DNA of 13,376 nucleotides from positions 1-13,376 of the forward strand of contig JBMYQA010000158.1 of the NCBI GenBank assembly GCA_049600855.1. The letters run 5' to 3'. The notes beneath the pieces are model-generated. The model searched no databases, had not been told where the DNA came from, and saw only the letters and a list, made by a program, of their open reading frames with translations. Below, in pieces: positions 5,773 to 13,376 of the stretch; within the stretch, counting starts at the first letter, position 1; every line of letters starts with the position of its first letter. The position numbers and the translations under genes were made by a program. Source of the stretch: JBMYQA01 sp049600855. GTDB lineage: Bacteria > Bacteroidota > Bacteroidia > Cytophagales > Flammeovirgaceae.

Positions 5773-8700
5773 TTAGTTAAAGATATAACGTAAACCAATT
5801 TGCAACTGCCATCTCGATAATAAGCTAAAGTCGTTCGTAAATGAGTTTGTTAAGTTTGTATCGAATGAATAGGTTGGATCTCCATTGTTATCTACTGAAA
5901 CACCAATAGGTTGTGTATTGGTTGGGAATTGACGAACTCCCCAACTTGAGCTGATGAAGTTACCTGCATTCAATAAATCTAAGCTCAATTGTAATTTATT
6001 ACCCGATGCAATTTGGAAATCTTGTAATAGACGGATATCCCAACGAGAATACCAAGGACTTAGAATTGCATAACGCTCAGCATATTCTCCGCGATTTTCA
6101 CTCAAATAATCGTCTTGAGCAATATAAGCTTTTAGTGCAGTACGCTGAGCAGCAGTCGTTGCTTGCGTTTCATCAAAAGTCATTTGATCAATTTCTGCAT
6201 CTGTTGGAATATATAAGAGGTCATTCAAAGGAGAAAAATCACCATTAATATCTCCGGAATAGGTATAACTGAAACGGCCTCCTTGTGCATACTCAAAAAA
6301 TACCGAGATGGTAGTGGCTAATTTATCACCAGCATATTTGAACGTTTTATTGGCTAAACCAACAAAGCGGTGTTTGTTACCATAAAGCGAGTGCGATAAC
6401 ACATCTTGGTTCACATTACCCAAAGCAGGGTTTCGTTGAAAAGCATCTCCAGAGATTTCTGCTTCGATAGAACTCACTTCACGGGCATCTAAGTAGTTGT
6501 ATGCTAAACTCGTAAACCAGCCATTTTTCCAATTTCTTTTTACTTCATAAGTGACGTTGATGCTGTAACCTTTATCGGAATTCGTAAATACATATGCATC
6601 CACTGGAGCACCAAATGGTTGGTAGATGGCACGATCTTCAAAGGTGTAAATCGGACGATTATCAACGCCATTTAGCTTGCCTGTTGGAGGGCGTACACCG
6701 TAATTACGTACCATCATTGAGTTGACATCCTTGGTATAGGTAATATCCGCTGAGGCACTCCATCCTTTTTTGAGGTTAAAATCAACCCCTCCATTGGAGC
6801 GCATGACTTGTGGGAATTGGAAATCAGGATGTGTAGTGGTGTAGAAGAACCAATCAGGATTAGCTACTTGGTTGCCTATCCATACAAATGGAAAGCGGCC
6901 TGTAAATAACCCAGCACCACCACGTAATCGGACCGCCCCATTTTCTTTCACATTTAATGAGAAACCCACACGAGGTGAAAACAATGGTTTCTGACGAGGC
7001 AATACCGTATGATCAAACAAAACTTCATTACCAAACTCATCAAAATATACAGTAGATGGATCGTAGTTTGCTGCTTTACGCTCCAAGTTTTGTTCGATTT
7101 TTTCCTTGGTATCGAAATACAAAGGCATATCCATTCTTACTCCATAAGTTACTAAGAAGTTAGGTGTTACTTGCCATTCATCTTGTGCGTATAAGGCAAA
7201 TTGACCTACGGTAGTTTCGGCTAAAGCCCAGTTTTGTGCCGCAAAAGTAGATTGTGCATGCGCAACTACTGCATCCATGCTACCTGCATTTACAAAATCA
7301 ACAAAGTCTTGCACACTTGCAAAGCCAGGGCCAAATGTGCCTCCATCGTAAGGAACGCCAAAAGGCTCGTAAACTCCTAAATTAAACGAGTTGTCAAAAT
7401 CAAAACGCTCAAACGAAGTTCCAAAAGTAAGCGTATGCTCTGCCAAATAAACATCGAAGTTATTCGTAAACTGGAATACATTCTGATCCAATTGGTTATT
7501 AATGGAGAACGGCTCATGACCTGCCACAATGTAGCGAACCCCATCCCGATTAATGTTTAATACGGGGAAAGGAGCACTCAGCGGGTCACGAGAGTCATTG
7601 AAAACGGTGTAGCCAATCTGGAATTTGTTTGAAAACTTATTGTTGAAGAGTGATTTTAATTCTAAGAACCCTGAATGAATTTTATTATTGATTTGATAAC
7701 CAGAATTAAAGAACTGTAGTGTCGTTTGATCTGGCCCTCTACGACCTAATGCAGAAGGGTGGGCAGGAAGTTGCTTAGAGGCATCTAAGAAGTTATACTT
7801 GGCCGTTAAAGTATGTTTCTTATTGATATTCCAATCAAATTTGATGATCCCTTTTTGATTGTCAGTATTGTGTGTGAAACCCTCATAAGGACCAGTTACG
7901 TAGCCAAATCTGCTCAGCAGTAAATCAGAAACAGTTTCCAAATCTTCAGCTTCTACTCGAGAAACATTTTCGCCAGTAGCATTGGTTCGGTTGGCAATGA
8001 AGTTAGAACCCAGATCTTCTCTGCGCTCCAATTCAAAATTTGCAAAAAAGAACAACTTATCTTTAATAATAGGCCCACCAATACTAGCACCTGTTTGTAA
8101 CTGTGTCAAATCTGGAACGAAAATATCGCTGCCATCCACTTTGCTACCCGTTAGATCTTGCGTGCGATAGAATGCGAATGCAGTTCCTGAAAATTGATTT
8201 GTACCACTTTTGGTTACGGCATTAACAGAAGCTCCTGTAAACCCAGCCTGGCGTACATCAAAAGGGGTTAAACTCACTTGAATTTGATCAATCGCATCTA
8301 AAGATATCGGCTGGGCATCAGTTTGTCCACCAGGCGTTGCTGCATCTAAGCCAAATGGGTTATTAAAGATGGAACCATCTAATGAGAAGTTGTTGTATTG
8401 ATCGTTTCGACCACCAAAAGAGTTACCATCCGAAGCGGGATTAATTCGGTAAATATCTGCTGCTGAACGCGTAATGGTTGGCAGTTTCTTTAAAGTAGCG
8501 TTATCTACATTAGTAGAAAGCCCTGACTTACTTTGATTCGAACCGCCTTCTGCTGTAATGACCACCTCTTCGAGCTCATTTAACTGGTCTGACATATTGA
8601 AGTTAAGGGTCATATTCTGGCCTAACTTCAAGAAGATGTTATTCAGCTCTTGATCTTTATAACCTACAAAGCTCACTTTGATCGCGTAAGGTCCGCCAAT

Positions 8701-8925
8701 ACGCAAATTGGGTAAAGTATAACGTCCATCTAATCGGGTAGAAGTGCCATACTCTGTGTTTGTAGGAGTATGAATCGCTAAAATGGTAGCACCGGGCAAG
8801 GTTTCGCCTTTTTCATCAATGACTCGGCCACTAATTGTAGCCGTGGTCACACCTTGGGCATCAGTTTCAACTGCAATGAGTACGAGGAGACTAATGCTTA
8901 AAATAATTCGTAAAATTTTAACCAT
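5773..8925 (-). CDS. Oar-like TonB-dependent outer-membrane receptor with carboxypeptidase-regulatory-like domain
   Basis: This 1050-residue outer-membrane receptor has a signal peptide at 1-23 (cleavage near TDA-QG) and a carboxypeptidase-regulatory-like beta-sandwich at about 28-112 (ISGRVIDEKGETLPGATI, DGRYTLPNL). A TonB-box-like stretch (LEEVVITA, 118-125) follows, then the plug domain (about 140-245: SFGGRNDQYNNFSLDG, FDVRQAGFTGASVNAVTKSG) and a beta-barrel to the end, closing with the aromatic strand LQIGLRYIFN. The plug wording is that of the Oar-like group rather than the SusC group; Myxococcus Oar affects protein secretion and development, and the substrates of Bacteroidota members are mostly unknown. 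No SusD-like lipoprotein gene follows, as it would in a polysaccharide-utilisation locus. The gene is divergent from the amylase, which may hint at sugar uptake but is weak evidence. Its own terminator is shared with the Rpn gene. Confidence 0.9.
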   Translation of the reverse strand: MVKILRIILSISLLVLIAVETDAQGVTTATISGRVIDEKGETLPGATILAIHTPTNTEYGTSTRLDGRYTLPNLRIGGPYAIKVSFVGYKDQELNNIFLKLGQNMTLNFNMSDQLNELEEVVITAEGGSNQSKSGLSTNVDNATLKKLPTITRSAADIYRINPASDGNSFGGRNDQYNNFSLDGSIFNNPFGLDAATPGGQTDAQPISLDAIDQIQVSLTPFDVRQAGFTGASVNAVTKSGTNQFSGTAFAFYRTQDLTGSKVDGSDIFVPDLTQLQTGASIGGPIIKDKLFFFANFELERREDLGSNFIANRTNATGENVSRVEAEDLETVSDLLLSRFGYVTGPYEGFTHNTDNQKGIIKFDWNINKKHTLTAKYNFLDASKQLPAHPSALGRRGPDQTTLQFFNSGYQINNKIHSGFLELKSLFNNKFSNKFQIGYTVFNDSRDPLSAPFPVLNINRDGVRYIVAGHEPFSINNQLDQNVFQFTNNFDVYLAEHTLTFGTSFERFDFDNSFNLGVYEPFGVPYDGGTFGPGFASVQDFVDFVNAGSMDAVVAHAQSTFAAQNWALAETTVGQFALYAQDEWQVTPNFLVTYGVRMDMPLYFDTKEKIEQNLERKAANYDPSTVYFDEFGNEVLFDHTVLPRQKPLFSPRVGFSLNVKENGAVRLRGGAGLFTGRFPFVWIGNQVANPDWFFYTTTHPDFQFPQVMRSNGGVDFNLKKGWSASADITYTKDVNSMMVRNYGVRPPTGKLNGVDNRPIYTFEDRAIYQPFGAPVDAYVFTNSDKGYSINVTYEVKRNWKNGWFTSLAYNYLDAREVSSIEAEISGDAFQRNPALGNVNQDVLSHSLYGNKHRFVGLANKTFKYAGDKLATTISVFFEYAQGGRFSYTYSGDINGDFSPLNDLLYIPTDAEIDQMTFDETQATTAAQRTALKAYIAQDDYLSENRGEYAERYAILSPWYSRWDIRLLQDFQIASGNKLQLSLDLLNAGNFISSSWGVRQFPTNTQPIGVSVDNNGDPTYSFDTNLTNSFTNDFSLLSRWQLQIGLRYIFN

Positions 8926-8992
8926 AGCAAAGGTTTCAGGTATAAATAACTAATTATAAAGCGGAAAGTGGATCGTGCGGTTATGATCTGTT

Positions 8993-9018
8993 TTTCACTA
9001 ATTGGGAGTAAAGTGAAA
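8993..9018. promoter_or_regulatory. Inverted repeat upstream of the receptor gene
   Basis: TTTCACT (8993-8999) and AGTGAAA (9012-9018) are perfect complements with a 12-bp spacer, about 70-95 bp upstream of the receptor start codon. The centre-to-centre distance is 19 bp, about two helical turns, which suits a dimeric repressor or activator. No known regulator is recognised. Confidence 0.35.
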
Positions 9019-9316
9019 GATGATGGTCAGTTGATTATTCATATTTATGACATTATAATTTAATGGTTTTTTCTCGATAGTACATTAGAAAACGCTAAAA
9101 TTAACATCGCGTTCGTCATGACCTGCAACTCAGTAGCAATACACAGGATAAAAATAATGGACTCAATAGGTACTGGATTGGGTCAAACGAAACTTTGATT
9201 GTTAATATTTGTATGCAAGCATAATATTTTGCTGCAAATTTTACATTTTTTTTCAATTTAAGAGTGCCATTTTCCAAAAAATACTGTTCCATTTTGTGAA
9301 TGGATGTGAATTTTTA

Positions 9317-9349
9317 GAAAGTGGGTCTTTTGAAAAAAGTACCACTTTC
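9317..9349. promoter_or_regulatory. Large imperfect palindrome, possible RNA hairpin
   Basis: GAAAGTGG (9317-9324) pairs with CCACTTTC (9342-9349). After a symmetric 2x2 mismatch, CTTTT (9327-9331) pairs with AAAAG (9335-9339), leaving a 3-nt loop. Outside, 9311-9315 and 9351-9355 can add four A-T pairs and a G-U. The 5' arm can instead pair with CCCACTT at 9405-9411, giving two mutually exclusive folds. Confidence 0.45.
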
Positions 9350-9367
9350 GAAAGAAAACCATCGAAT

Positions 9368-9389
9368 ACAGCTTGTTTGGGCTGTTTTT
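9368..9389 (+). terminator. Weak terminator-like hairpin
   Basis: ACAGC (9368-9372) pairs with GCTGT (9381-9385), followed by TTTT to 9389, on the plus strand. The stem is only 5 bp with an 8-nt loop, so it would be a weak intrinsic terminator. Directly downstream of the 9317-9349 hairpin, it could end a short leader transcript or small RNA. Confidence 0.3.
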
Positions 9390-9516
9390 AAATCAAGCGC
9401 TGTGCCCACTTCATAACTCGGAGCGAAAAGACGTATTATTTTTCCAAATATTACATCAGCAAATACACCACTCACCCAGTTCAATAACCTCAAACACTTT
9501 TTAACCTTATTCATGC

Positions 9517-9533
9517 CCATTTCACAAATGGGA
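9517..9533. promoter_or_regulatory. Short perfect hairpin or operator upstream of the amylase gene
   Basis: CCCATTT (9517-9523) and AAATGGG (9527-9533) form a perfect 7-bp stem with a CAC loop, about 90-105 bp upstream of the amylase ATG. It has no U-tract. It could be a protein-binding palindrome or a structure in the 5' leader. Confidence 0.35.
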
Positions 9534-9622
9534 GTGATCGCTTATGCCTAAATAATATACACGTAACATGACTCAAGCTTTTACAATTTGCCGATTGAGT
9601 ATGTACCTAAACATTACCGAAA

Positions 9623-12600
9623 ATGAAAAGAATCAATTACTTCTTATTATCCCTGGTATTGCTACTAACCAGCTTGCAAACACCGACTTCAGCACAAAGC
9701 GTAGATTTTAGGGAAGAAACCATCTATTTTTTATTAACGACTCGTTTTTTTGATGGTGATCCTACTAATAATCGTCCAACCGAATGGAGTTCTTATCCAT
9801 TTGCCAGCGAAATTACTGACCCGAACGACGTCACTTGGCGGGGAGACTTCAAAGGCCTCATCGACAAACTTGACTATATTAAAGACTTAGGGTTTACAGC
9901 CATTTGGATTACCCCAATTGTACAAAATTGGAGTCCTTTAGATTACCACGGTTATCATGCTTATGATTTTACCAGAGTTGATCCTCGATTAGAGTCACCA
10001 GGAGCAACTTTTCAAGATTTGATCAATGAAATTCATGCGCGAGACATGAAAATTGTTTTGGACATTGTAACGAATCATGCTGGTCGATATGGCATCAAAG
10101 GATTGGCAGAGATCAAGTACAATACCGATCCCACGCAACCTTGGGGGCAAGATGCGAATGGAAATGTATTGCAACCTAATCCAAATTGGGAATACGATGG
10201 GATGACTACTAACCCTGACGATGGATTAATTTGGAGTAGAGCCAACCTTCCCACGATGCCAGCGCCCTATAACCAAAACTTGGCCGCATTTAATTTCCCA
10301 AGTAAAGAAAGTTATGTAGACACCAGTGACCCTGAGTGGTATCACCATTCAGGCAATGGTTTTGCTCAGGGTTTTGATGATACCACAAATCTGTATCAAC
10401 GTGCCCTAGCAGGCGATACGCCCGACCTCAATACGGGCAGCCAAGTGGTACGTGATTACCTGATTGCCGCTTATACCACGTTTATTAATATGGGTGTAGA
10501 CGCTTTCCGTTGGGATACCATCAAGCACATGAATAAGCGCGATGTATTGCATTTCCTTCAAGCATTTAAAGCCGTAAATCCCGATTTATTTGTTTTTGGA
10601 GAAGTCGCGCAGAAACGTCATGAATTGCATCAAGTGCAAGAAATCAATCCACATTGGTACACTTGGGAAGGTGAAGTGAATAACTCGGCAAATTCAGGGA
10701 TGGCTGTGCTTGATTTTTATGCTGAAGCCACATTTCACAATGTCTTTGAATATGGAGGCAGCTTTTCACAAGTGATGGCTGCGGCACGTTACGACCATTT
10801 GTATGCCGATCCTTCTACAAATTTATTGTGGTTAGATAACCATGACTTTGGCCCGAATAACGATTGGAATAGGCGTTATGGTGGGACACCTGAAAATTTG
10901 GCGGCTTGTATGAATTTTATGTTCACTTGGCGAGGAATCCCAGTCGTGTACTACGGTACCGAAATGCAATTTAAAAAAGGAGCTTTTGCCGATATTCATG
11001 AAGCGGCTGACATTCAGCGCTCCATTGATAACACAGGACGCGCTTATTATGGAGATGTGATGGACCAAGCACCGAGTCATCCGATTTATCAGCATATCAA
11101 AAAACTAAATGCCATTCGGAAGGCGGTCCCAGCTTTGCAAAAAGGATCTTGGCGTTGGGATGGGAATGGCGGAGGAAATGGTGTCGGTTATGTGCGCGAA
11201 GCTGGCGACAGCAAAGTAGTGGTCGGATTGGCTAAAGATGGGGCAGTCACGTTTAACTTTGGCGGATTAACCAATGGCATTTATCGCGATGCGGTTACGG
11301 GACGAGAAATCCTCGTTTCAAATGGCACCATGAACTTTACGGTTCAACCAGCTTCTGCGGGTATTTATGTACTCAATGGCCCTGGAATGATTGGCGGAAA
11401 TGGTGTTGGCTTTTTTGAGGCTGGAGTTGGTGGCCCAACAGCACCAATCGTAAGCATTTCTCCTGCGGCGGGTCATTATGCCAATGATATTTCTGTGAGC
11501 ATGTCAGCGACTCGTGGACAAATTCATTACACCACTGATGGCAGTAATCCTTCAGCGAGTAGTCCCGTATATTCGAGCACATTTACCATAGGTACCAATC
11601 AAACCATTAAAGCAATCGCAATTGATGGAAATGATCAGTCAAGTATCGTGTCCCACACCTATACTTTTGGTGAAATTACGGGATTAAAAGTCTATTTCAA
11701 GAAACCAGCAAATTGGAATACGGTAAATGTTCATTATTGGAATAATACACCAGCAGGTACACTCCCACCATCCAATTGGCCTGGGCCATCCATGATAAAT
11801 GAAGGCAATGATTGGTATTCCTATGTATTTGCCAATGTAACCAGTACCAATCTCTTATTCAATGACAATGGAGGAAGTAAGACGGACGATTTATTCCGAG
11901 ACAGAACAGGTTGGTTTAAAGATGGCGTTTGGTATGATTCCAATCCTGATGATACAACACCGCCACCATCGACGGATTTGACGATTCATTTTAAGAAACC
12001 CACTAACTGGAACAATGCAACGATCTATTTTTGGCAAGATAATAATGGAAACCCAATTCCAGGCACCAACTGGCCTGGGGAGCAAATGACCGCAGAAGGA
12101 GGGGATTGGTATGTGTATACCATCAGTGGACAGGAATGTGCGAGTATCATTTTTAGCGATAATGGGGCTAATCAAACTGCTGATTTATTCCGTTGTGGGG
12201 AAGGCTGGTACGATGGTCAATGGCACAATACGAATCCTGATGGGAACCCTCCTCCACCAACTGGTTTGACGGTACATTTTAAGCCGAATACGTATTCAAA
12301 TCCGAGCATTTATTTTTGGAATGTCACACCTACAGGGCAAAGTACTTCATGGCCTGGCGTGAGCATGACGGCTGAGGGAGATGGTTGGTATAAGTACACC
12401 TTCGAAGATGCAGATTGTGCCAATGTAATCTTTAGTAATAATGGGGCTAATCAAACTCCTGACTTGAGCCGTTGTACGGAAGGTTGGTATGAAAATGGGC
12501 AATGGAGTGATTCGGCTCCTACGGGCCGTGTTGGTATGGCAAAGACTTTAGTAGCGGCAATTACTGCTAATCCAAATCCCGCAAGTACCCAAGTGAGCTT

Positions 12601-12808
12601 TGCTTTTTATCTAGATCGGGAATACCAAGCCTCCTTGAAAGTATATGATTTGATGGGGAATGAAGTGGGAAACCTCATGGATGGAACGAAAACAATAGGT
12701 TGGCATCGCATTCAGATGGATACGGGGCGCTTTCCAGAAGGCTTATACATTTACCGTTTTTCACTTAACGGCCAAATGGTCAGTAAAAAGTTAATGATTA
12801 AACGATAG
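9623..12808 (+). CDS. Secreted GH13 alpha-amylase with three CBM26-like starch-binding modules and T9SS sorting domain
   Basis: This 1061-residue extracellular enzyme is predicted to cleave alpha-1,4-glucans. The signal peptide is 1-24 (PTSA-QS). The GH13 barrel spans about 28-500 with all four conserved regions: DIVTNH (147-152), DAFRWDTIKH (293-302, nucleophile D298), FGEV (325-328, acid/base E327) and NHD (406-408, D408). A beta-sandwich domain C (about 505-585) is followed by a chitobiase-C-terminal-like domain (606-681, HYTTDGSNPS). Three repeats at about 687-776, 785-872 and 881-966 (FKKPxNWN, WPG, DNGxxxTxDL, GWY) resemble CBM26 starch-binding modules, separated by proline linkers. Residues about 978-1061 (ANPNPAS to KKLMIKR) are a type A T9SS sorting domain, so the protein should cross the outer membrane and be released or anchored at the surface. 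The start follows an AT-rich leader without Shine-Dalgarno. It is divergent from the TonB receptor. The GH13 subfamily and exact product are not determinable here. Confidence 0.93.
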   Translation: MKRINYFLLSLVLLLTSLQTPTSAQSVDFREETIYFLLTTRFFDGDPTNNRPTEWSSYPFASEITDPNDVTWRGDFKGLIDKLDYIKDLGFTAIWITPIVQNWSPLDYHGYHAYDFTRVDPRLESPGATFQDLINEIHARDMKIVLDIVTNHAGRYGIKGLAEIKYNTDPTQPWGQDANGNVLQPNPNWEYDGMTTNPDDGLIWSRANLPTMPAPYNQNLAAFNFPSKESYVDTSDPEWYHHSGNGFAQGFDDTTNLYQRALAGDTPDLNTGSQVVRDYLIAAYTTFINMGVDAFRWDTIKHMNKRDVLHFLQAFKAVNPDLFVFGEVAQKRHELHQVQEINPHWYTWEGEVNNSANSGMAVLDFYAEATFHNVFEYGGSFSQVMAAARYDHLYADPSTNLLWLDNHDFGPNNDWNRRYGGTPENLAACMNFMFTWRGIPVVYYGTEMQFKKGAFADIHEAADIQRSIDNTGRAYYGDVMDQAPSHPIYQHIKKLNAIRKAVPALQKGSWRWDGNGGGNGVGYVREAGDSKVVVGLAKDGAVTFNFGGLTNGIYRDAVTGREILVSNGTMNFTVQPASAGIYVLNGPGMIGGNGVGFFEAGVGGPTAPIVSISPAAGHYANDISVSMSATRGQIHYTTDGSNPSASSPVYSSTFTIGTNQTIKAIAIDGNDQSSIVSHTYTFGEITGLKVYFKKPANWNTVNVHYWNNTPAGTLPPSNWPGPSMINEGNDWYSYVFANVTSTNLLFNDNGGSKTDDLFRDRTGWFKDGVWYDSNPDDTTPPPSTDLTIHFKKPTNWNNATIYFWQDNNGNPIPGTNWPGEQMTAEGGDWYVYTISGQECASIIFSDNGANQTADLFRCGEGWYDGQWHNTNPDGNPPPPTGLTVHFKPNTYSNPSIYFWNVTPTGQSTSWPGVSMTAEGDGWYKYTFEDADCANVIFSNNGANQTPDLSRCTEGWYENGQWSDSAPTGRVGMAKTLVAAITANPNPASTQVSFAFYLDREYQASLKVYDLMGNEVGNLMDGTKTIGWHRIQMDTGRFPEGLYIYRFSLNGQMVSKKLMIKR
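11681..12520 (+). repeat. Three tandem starch-binding module repeats within the amylase gene
   Basis: Three copies of an about 93-98-codon unit run in tandem. Copies 2 and 3 are closest: AATGGGGCTAATCAAACT is identical at 12161-12178 and 12440-12457, exactly 279 bp (93 codons) apart, within a longer near-identical stretch. This suggests that the second and third modules arose by the more recent duplication. Confidence 0.75.
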
Positions 12809-12827
12809 GCAAAATTGTTATACTTAT

Positions 12828-12861
12828 GAAAGTAAAGGGGAGAGGGATCTTCTTTACTTTC
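12828..12861. repeat. Hairpin in the amylase 3' UTR
   Basis: GAAAGTAAAG (12828-12837) pairs with CTTTACTTTC (12852-12861), a perfect 10-bp stem with a 14-nt purine-rich loop. It lies 19 nt past the stop codon and directly before the terminator. It has no U-tract of its own, so it may protect the 3' end or bind a protein. Confidence 0.5.
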
Positions 12862-12864
12862 TTT

Positions 12865-12893
12865 AAAAACCGTTTCTGGTAGAGGCGGTTTTT
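12865..12893 (+). terminator. Rho-independent terminator of the amylase gene
   Basis: AAAAACCG (12865-12872) pairs with CGGTTTTT (12886-12893). The stem can continue inward through two G-U pairs and UCU/AGA to a 3-nt loop, and TTTTTATTTTTA follows as a U-rich tail. Confidence 0.85.
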
Positions 12894-12903
12894 ATTTTTA
12901 AGA

Positions 12904-12942
12904 AATCTATCTTAGATTACCTCTACATTGGTGCTACCAATG
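12904..12942. promoter_or_regulatory. Two adjacent short palindromes upstream of the DUF4350 gene
   Basis: AATCTA-TCT-TAGATT (12904-12918) and CATTGGT-GCT-ACCAATG (12926-12942) are perfect dyads, each with a 3-nt centre. They lie between the amylase terminator and the next start codon, with the second ending 27 bp before the ATG. They could be operators or small leader hairpins. Confidence 0.35.
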
Positions 12943-12969
12943 ACAACTGGATTATAGTTTCCCCAATTT

Positions 12970-13376
12970 ATGTTTAGCAAAAAAGACTGGAAATACATCT
13001 TACTATTTACAGGAGCAATTATGCTCATGATTGCCTCGGAATACCTTACACCCAAACCCATAGATTGGACGAGAACCTATGCAAAAGCAGATAAAAATCC
13101 TTATGGGAATTACATTTTATATCAGCAATTAACGGATTTGTTTGACGATGCGATTGAAGTGAATCGAGTGACTGCATTTGAAGCTCAACAAGCGGGTACA
13201 TGGGATAATTATGCTGCCATCATCTATATTGATGATCGTTTTCGGCCAACTGAATTAGAGACAGAAGTATTAATGAATTGGGTGTCAGGAGGAAAAAAAG
13301 TATTCATCGCAGCAAGTCAATTTTCAGAGATTTTTGCAGATACCTTTGGGATTGATATCAGCTATAAAGGATATGA
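12970..13376 (+). CDS. DUF4350 domain-containing membrane protein, truncated by the window end
   Basis: The open frame runs from the ATG at 12970 to the window edge, giving 135 residues with no stop. The start MFSKKDWKYILLFTGAIMLM is a short cytoplasmic tail followed by a transmembrane helix (about 8-25). Then come SEYLTPKPIDWTRTYAKAD and NPYGNYILYQQLTDLF, the typical opening of Bacteroidota DUF4350 proteins, and the start of an alpha/beta domain (YAAIIYIDDRF, NWVSGGKKVFIAAS). The function of the family is unknown. In related genomes it usually lies in a cluster with MoxR ATPase, DUF58, DUF4129 and RDD-type membrane proteins. If that holds here, those genes should follow beyond the window. 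The last two bases are an incomplete codon. Confidence 0.85.
   Translation, partial: MFSKKDWKYILLFTGAIMLMIASEYLTPKPIDWTRTYAKADKNPYGNYILYQQLTDLFDDAIEVNRVTAFEAQQAGTWDNYAAIIYIDDRFRPTELETEVLMNWVSGGKKVFIAASQFSEIFADTFGIDISYKGY

Larger units (their letters stand above)
8926..9622. other. 697-bp gene-free region between the receptor and amylase genes, rich in dyads
   Basis: This AT-rich region must contain the promoters of both diverging genes. No exact TAnnTTTG element was found on either strand. Short reading frames here have low-complexity, Phe/Cys/Lys-rich products and look spurious. Dyads seen include 8993-9018, 9091-9095 with 9109-9113 (AACGC/GCGTT), 9212-9223 (TATGC-AA-GCATA), 9317-9349, 9368-9389, 9517-9533 and 9571-9576 with 9595-9600 (ACTCAA/TTGAGT). 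A TTTTGCTGCAAATTTT word at 9227-9242 matches the repeated word at the window start. Such a density would fit a long regulated leader for the amylase gene, a small RNA, or several operators. The sequence alone does not decide. Confidence 0.5.

Noticed and set aside
5773..8925. SusC assignment for the TonB receptor
   Set aside because: The plug sequence follows the Oar-like pattern, and no SusD-like lipoprotein gene lies next to it.
9209..9391. 60-residue plus-strand reading frame in the receptor-amylase gap
   Set aside because: The product is rich in Phe, Cys and Ser with no recognisable domain, has no promoter or ribosome site, and overlaps the palindrome and terminator-like hairpin. It looks like translation of AT-rich non-coding DNA.
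9314..9520. 68-residue minus-strand reading frame in the same gap
   Set aside because: It overlaps the plus-strand frame above and the palindromes and shows no recognisable family. A decayed gene remnant cannot be excluded, but nothing in the sequence supports one.
11891..12175. 94-residue frame antisense to the starch-binding repeats
   Set aside because: It is a shadow of the repeated, strongly biased coding sequence, with no domain and no start context.

Overview
The window comes from a member of the Bacteroidota, most likely a free-living, gliding or environmental lineage of the Cytophagales/Saprospirales kind (inference). The evidence is a secreted glycosidase with a type IX secretion (T9SS) C-terminal sorting domain, a TonB-dependent receptor with an N-terminal carboxypeptidase-regulatory-like domain, a Bacteroidota-type Rpn nuclease, a DUF4350 protein, AT-rich start regions without Shine-Dalgarno sequences, and one clear TAnnTTTG promoter element. 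There are no tRNA, rRNA or CRISPR features and no complete insertion sequence.

Layout. Positions 1-90 hold a cluster of TTGCTGCAA-type words in both orientations. A membrane-anchored PAS/SpoIIE-type phosphatase (174-1805, +) converges on a LOG-family nucleotide hydrolase (1820-2560, -), and the terminator hairpin of the LOG gene lies inside the last codons of the phosphatase gene. After a 292-bp gap with a second minus-strand terminator comes an exported lactonase-like metallo-beta-lactamase-fold hydrolase (2853-3809, -). It is transcribed divergently from an acyl-ACP thioesterase (3928-4674, +). An Rpn-family nuclease (start 4756, +) follows and meets a very large Oar-like TonB-dependent receptor (5773-8925, -) at a bidirectional terminator.

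A 697-bp gene-free region rich in dyads (8926-9622) separates this receptor from a divergent, multi-modular secreted alpha-amylase (9623-12808, +). The amylase carries a GH13 barrel, a chitobiase-C-like domain, three tandem starch-binding modules and a T9SS tail. It ends in tandem hairpins and is followed by a truncated DUF4350 gene (12970 to the window edge).

How the genes work together. The only pair with a plausible shared role is the receptor and the amylase. Surface starch hydrolysis with outer-membrane uptake is possible, but there is no SusD partner, so this rests only on divergent adjacency. The other genes look like single-gene transcription units for signalling, nucleotide metabolism, lactone hydrolysis and fatty-acid release. 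No new multi-gene system is evident. The most unusual material is non-coding: the coding-sequence-embedded terminator, the structured 697-bp intergenic region, and the repeated TTGCTGCAA words.
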